This document shows, piece after piece, positions 62,050 through 64,000 of a stretch of 64,000 bases of DNA (position 1 is the stretch's first letter; each line of letters opens with the position of its first letter). The notes beneath the pieces are model-generated. The model had not been told where the DNA came from. It made no database searches and was given only the letters and a program-made list of their open reading frames with translations. Both the position numbers and the translations under genes were made by a program. This DNA is from Sphagnum magellanicum (Eukaryota; Streptophyta; Sphagnopsida; Sphagnales; Sphagnaceae): positions 10,443,065 to 10,507,064 of the forward strand of contig CM038916.1 in assembly GCA_021904315.1 (NCBI GenBank), in the 5' to 3' direction.

Positions 62050-63330
62050 CTGCTTACAAGTCACTCTGTCTTCACAGAGATTCATAAGCTTCTCTTCCTT
62101 CCCCTCAACAAATCCATGCAAGAAAGAGAAAGACACCACCTGTCCTTACCCTAGGCTGCCTTGCCTACTCTGAGTGGTTGCATTTTGAAAGGGATGTGCT
62201 AAGTTCGCATTGCAAGGGTGAATGCTTCCTCTTTTTGCTTGCTCATGACCAAAATGTATTGTGATTGTGATGAAGCCTCTTCATGTTTTGCTTGCTCTGT
62301 CAATTCTTGTAGCTTGTGTAATTGTTTGTACTTCTGGCAAGTTTGCTTCTAAAATAGGATCCATGGTGTCACAAATCTGAAGAGCAAAAAGACTTGCATC
62401 ATCTCCAAGTTCACTCACATTGGCATGGTCCCCCTTATCATGTCTGGAGATCATTATGCATTCAGAATTGGGTCTTTTGGTGTTGGGTAACGCCTGAGGG
62501 TTGGGGTGTTCCTGAAAGAATGGGTCCCTGAGGCTGGAGGCCAAGGGCTCCCCTGGTATTTCAGGAACGCCCTGGCCTGAGGGCGTTGCATGGTGCAAAG
62601 CCGCTCAATTAAGACCTACAAAATCCACAATTGAGACACAATGAAGTTGCAAAATCTGCAGTGAAAATAATCTCTGTTTGTAAGGTTCCTAGGTTTGAAA
62701 ACATTCTTTATGTTGGGGAAGGAATCTGATTGAGGCTCTTCCTGGATTCTCAGGTCTGGCCTCGATGGGCTTCCTTACCCTATACTTCAGAATTTTGAAT
62801 CTTTATTGAAAAAAGATAGGTGTTAAAAGCAATGGAGCATGACCCATTTCCTAGCTTGGTGACTGCATAAATACTTATAAAGCCGTTTTGCCATCTTTGG
62901 CAAGTGCATTAAAACTCTGTGAACATGCACTGATTGATGAAGCTCCACTCCAGGCAGGTTCACAGTAAATCAATTGAAGATCTATATGAAACTTAGCTCT
63001 AAGATGCATACAAGTATGCCTGCTTTCACAGTTCCTTTTGAAAACTGCACATGGCATGCCCTGACTCCCTAGCTCAGATGAGAGTTCCAGCACCCATCAT
63101 CTTCGTGTCCAAAATTAAACAAAGAACTGATGTGAGAAATAAAACTCCTACTATAAGTAAGGGATTACTAAGCCCTAAATCACTCTTAAATCTGAACTCG
63201 TTGCAGGCATTAATTTAGGAATGCAAAGAAATTTTGAACTGCAAAATCACATTCGTCTTGTGCGGTTTAGGACCTTTATTTGTCTAATTTGTATAGTTAA
63301 TAGATATAATTAGGCCCACAGTCGTCGATA
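62050..63330. other. KASII 3' region and spacer
   Basis: Presumed 3' UTR with T/G-rich stretches around 62230-62340 but no clear AATAAA. The minus frame at 62281-62598 covers a fold-back repeat and has no domain. Nothing else recognisable before the tRNA gene. Confidence 0.45.
62491..62585. repeat. Fold-back inverted repeat, arms of about 27 bp
   Basis: CGCCTGAGGGTTGGGGTGTT followed by CCTGAAA (62491-62517) is matched in inverted form by TTTCAGGAACGCCCTGGCCT followed by GAGGGCG (62559-62585), with a loop of about 40 bases. It resembles sequence at 30900-30945 near the other gene, suggesting a small MITE family. Confidence 0.6.
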
Positions 63331-63333
63331 GTA

Positions 63334-63404
63334 GCGCAGCTGGTGTAGTGGTATCATAGTACCCTCCCACGGTACTGACCGGGGTTCGATTCCCCGGCTG
63401 CGCA
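63334..63404 (+). tRNA. tRNA-Gly (anticodon CCC)
   Basis: A full 71-nt cloverleaf can be drawn. The acceptor arm GCGCAGC (63334-63340) pairs perfectly with GCTGCGC (63397-63403) and the discriminator base is A. The anticodon stem GTACC/GGTAC encloses the loop CTCCCAC with anticodon CCC, which reads GGG codons. The T arm CGGGG/CCCCG encloses TTCGATT. The A box (TGGTGTAGTGG, 63341-63351) and B box (GGTTCGATTCC, 63383-63393) are intact. No intron and no encoded CCA, as in plant nuclear tRNA genes. Confidence 0.97.
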
Positions 63405-63409
63405 TTTTT
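63405..63409 (+). terminator. Pol III terminator of tRNA-Gly
   Basis: A run of five T directly follows the discriminator base. Upstream of the gene, AT-rich TTAATAGATATAATTAGG at 63298-63314 may help initiation. Confidence 0.8.
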
Positions 63410-64000
63410 GAAATTGCTTTTATTGTTGCTGCAACGACCTCCGTTTTTTCAATCTGAAAGGCCTATTTTGGGGGTTATTCTAATTTCTGCAATTAAATTA
63501 GAACCATTCTGAACCGAAATTGTAAAACCTCTTTTGAAGTTTATATATGGTGGGATTAGACCCTAGTGGGGGAACATATTGTGGCAGATTCCCAATTAAA
63601 AAAGTTCATAAATTCTTGAAAACAAGTTACAAAAAAAAATCCAAAAAAACACCACATTTTGTCCCAGGTATTATTATTAGGTTGGTAGTCAAAATATAGA
63701 AGGATACACCAAAAAGTGAACAATAATGTTTACAAAAGTGTTGTCAATTAATGATATGTCTTTCTTTTTTTTTTGGAATGCTTGGTGTGGAGGGGAAAAA
63801 ACAAAAAAAAGAAAAAGAAAAAGCCCTTGGACCAAACATCATTGCGCATTGCATATACTTGTGATTGTGATGATCCTTGTTGATGGGTTCTTAGTCAATT
63901 TGGGTTATAATTTCCCTCCCACTAATTTCTCTTTGGAAAGCCCTCCATTACTAGTGTACTTATTTTGGGCCAGGGCATTATGGTTCCCTATGAGCTCACA
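63410..64000. other. Spacer to the end of the window
   Basis: No gene recognised. Composition returns to the desert type after about 63.6 kb. Confidence 0.5.

Noticed and set aside
62281-62598. 105-codon minus-strand frame downstream of KASII
   Set aside because: Covers a fold-back repeat and KASII 3' sequence; no domain.

Overview
The window reads as a land-plant nuclear segment with two intron-rich host genes, one tRNA gene, and long AT-rich stretches filled with very old transposable-element remains. The plastid fatty-acid gene with a transit peptide, plant-type splice sites, CACTA and PIF/Harbinger-like elements and many decayed Ty1/copia and Ty3/gypsy elements all point to a plant. The large, heavily decayed spacers would suit a fern or another non-flowering lineage with a big genome, but the species cannot be fixed from the sequence alone.

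Layout. 1-10.2 kb is a decayed Ty3/gypsy element on the plus strand. Its RNase H region is split by a nested insertion of about 4.2 kb that contains a 138-bp tandem array. A PHD-like finger follows its integrase, and a long poly-G tract lies just past the element's 3' end. 10.2-17.2 kb has no recognisable gene. 17.2-20.3 kb is a copia fossil on the minus strand. 21.6-25.4 kb is a degenerate tandem array interrupted by a CACTA-like insertion. 25.4-30.4 kb is desert with a dyad-bearing minisatellite. 30.4-37.2 kb is the first gene island, with a four-exon cyclophilin gene on the plus strand. 37.2-41.6 kb is a second copia fossil on the minus strand carrying two DNA-transposon insertions, a 150-bp CACTA-type MITE and an 800-bp PIF/Harbinger-like element. 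41.6-53.3 kb is desert with a purine-rich minisatellite and a CACTA-like element of about 1.1 kb. 53.3-63.5 kb is the second gene island, with a 13-exon plastid beta-ketoacyl-ACP synthase II gene and a tRNA-Gly(CCC) gene.

The two protein genes have no evident functional link. KASII elongates palmitoyl-ACP to stearoyl-ACP in the plastid. The cyclophilin is a divergent member with a predicted N-terminal acylation signal and an altered active-site rim.

The strongest genome-scale signal is compositional. The deserts are almost free of CG and also of CAG/CTG, as expected after long deamination at CG- and CHG-methylated sites, while the gene islands are rich in CAG/CTG. One edge of this footprint falls inside a single copia fossil near 37.6 kb. 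Three copies of a tRNA-derived SINE-like head are also visible, two of them next to tandem-array blocks. No clearly new multi-gene system was found.
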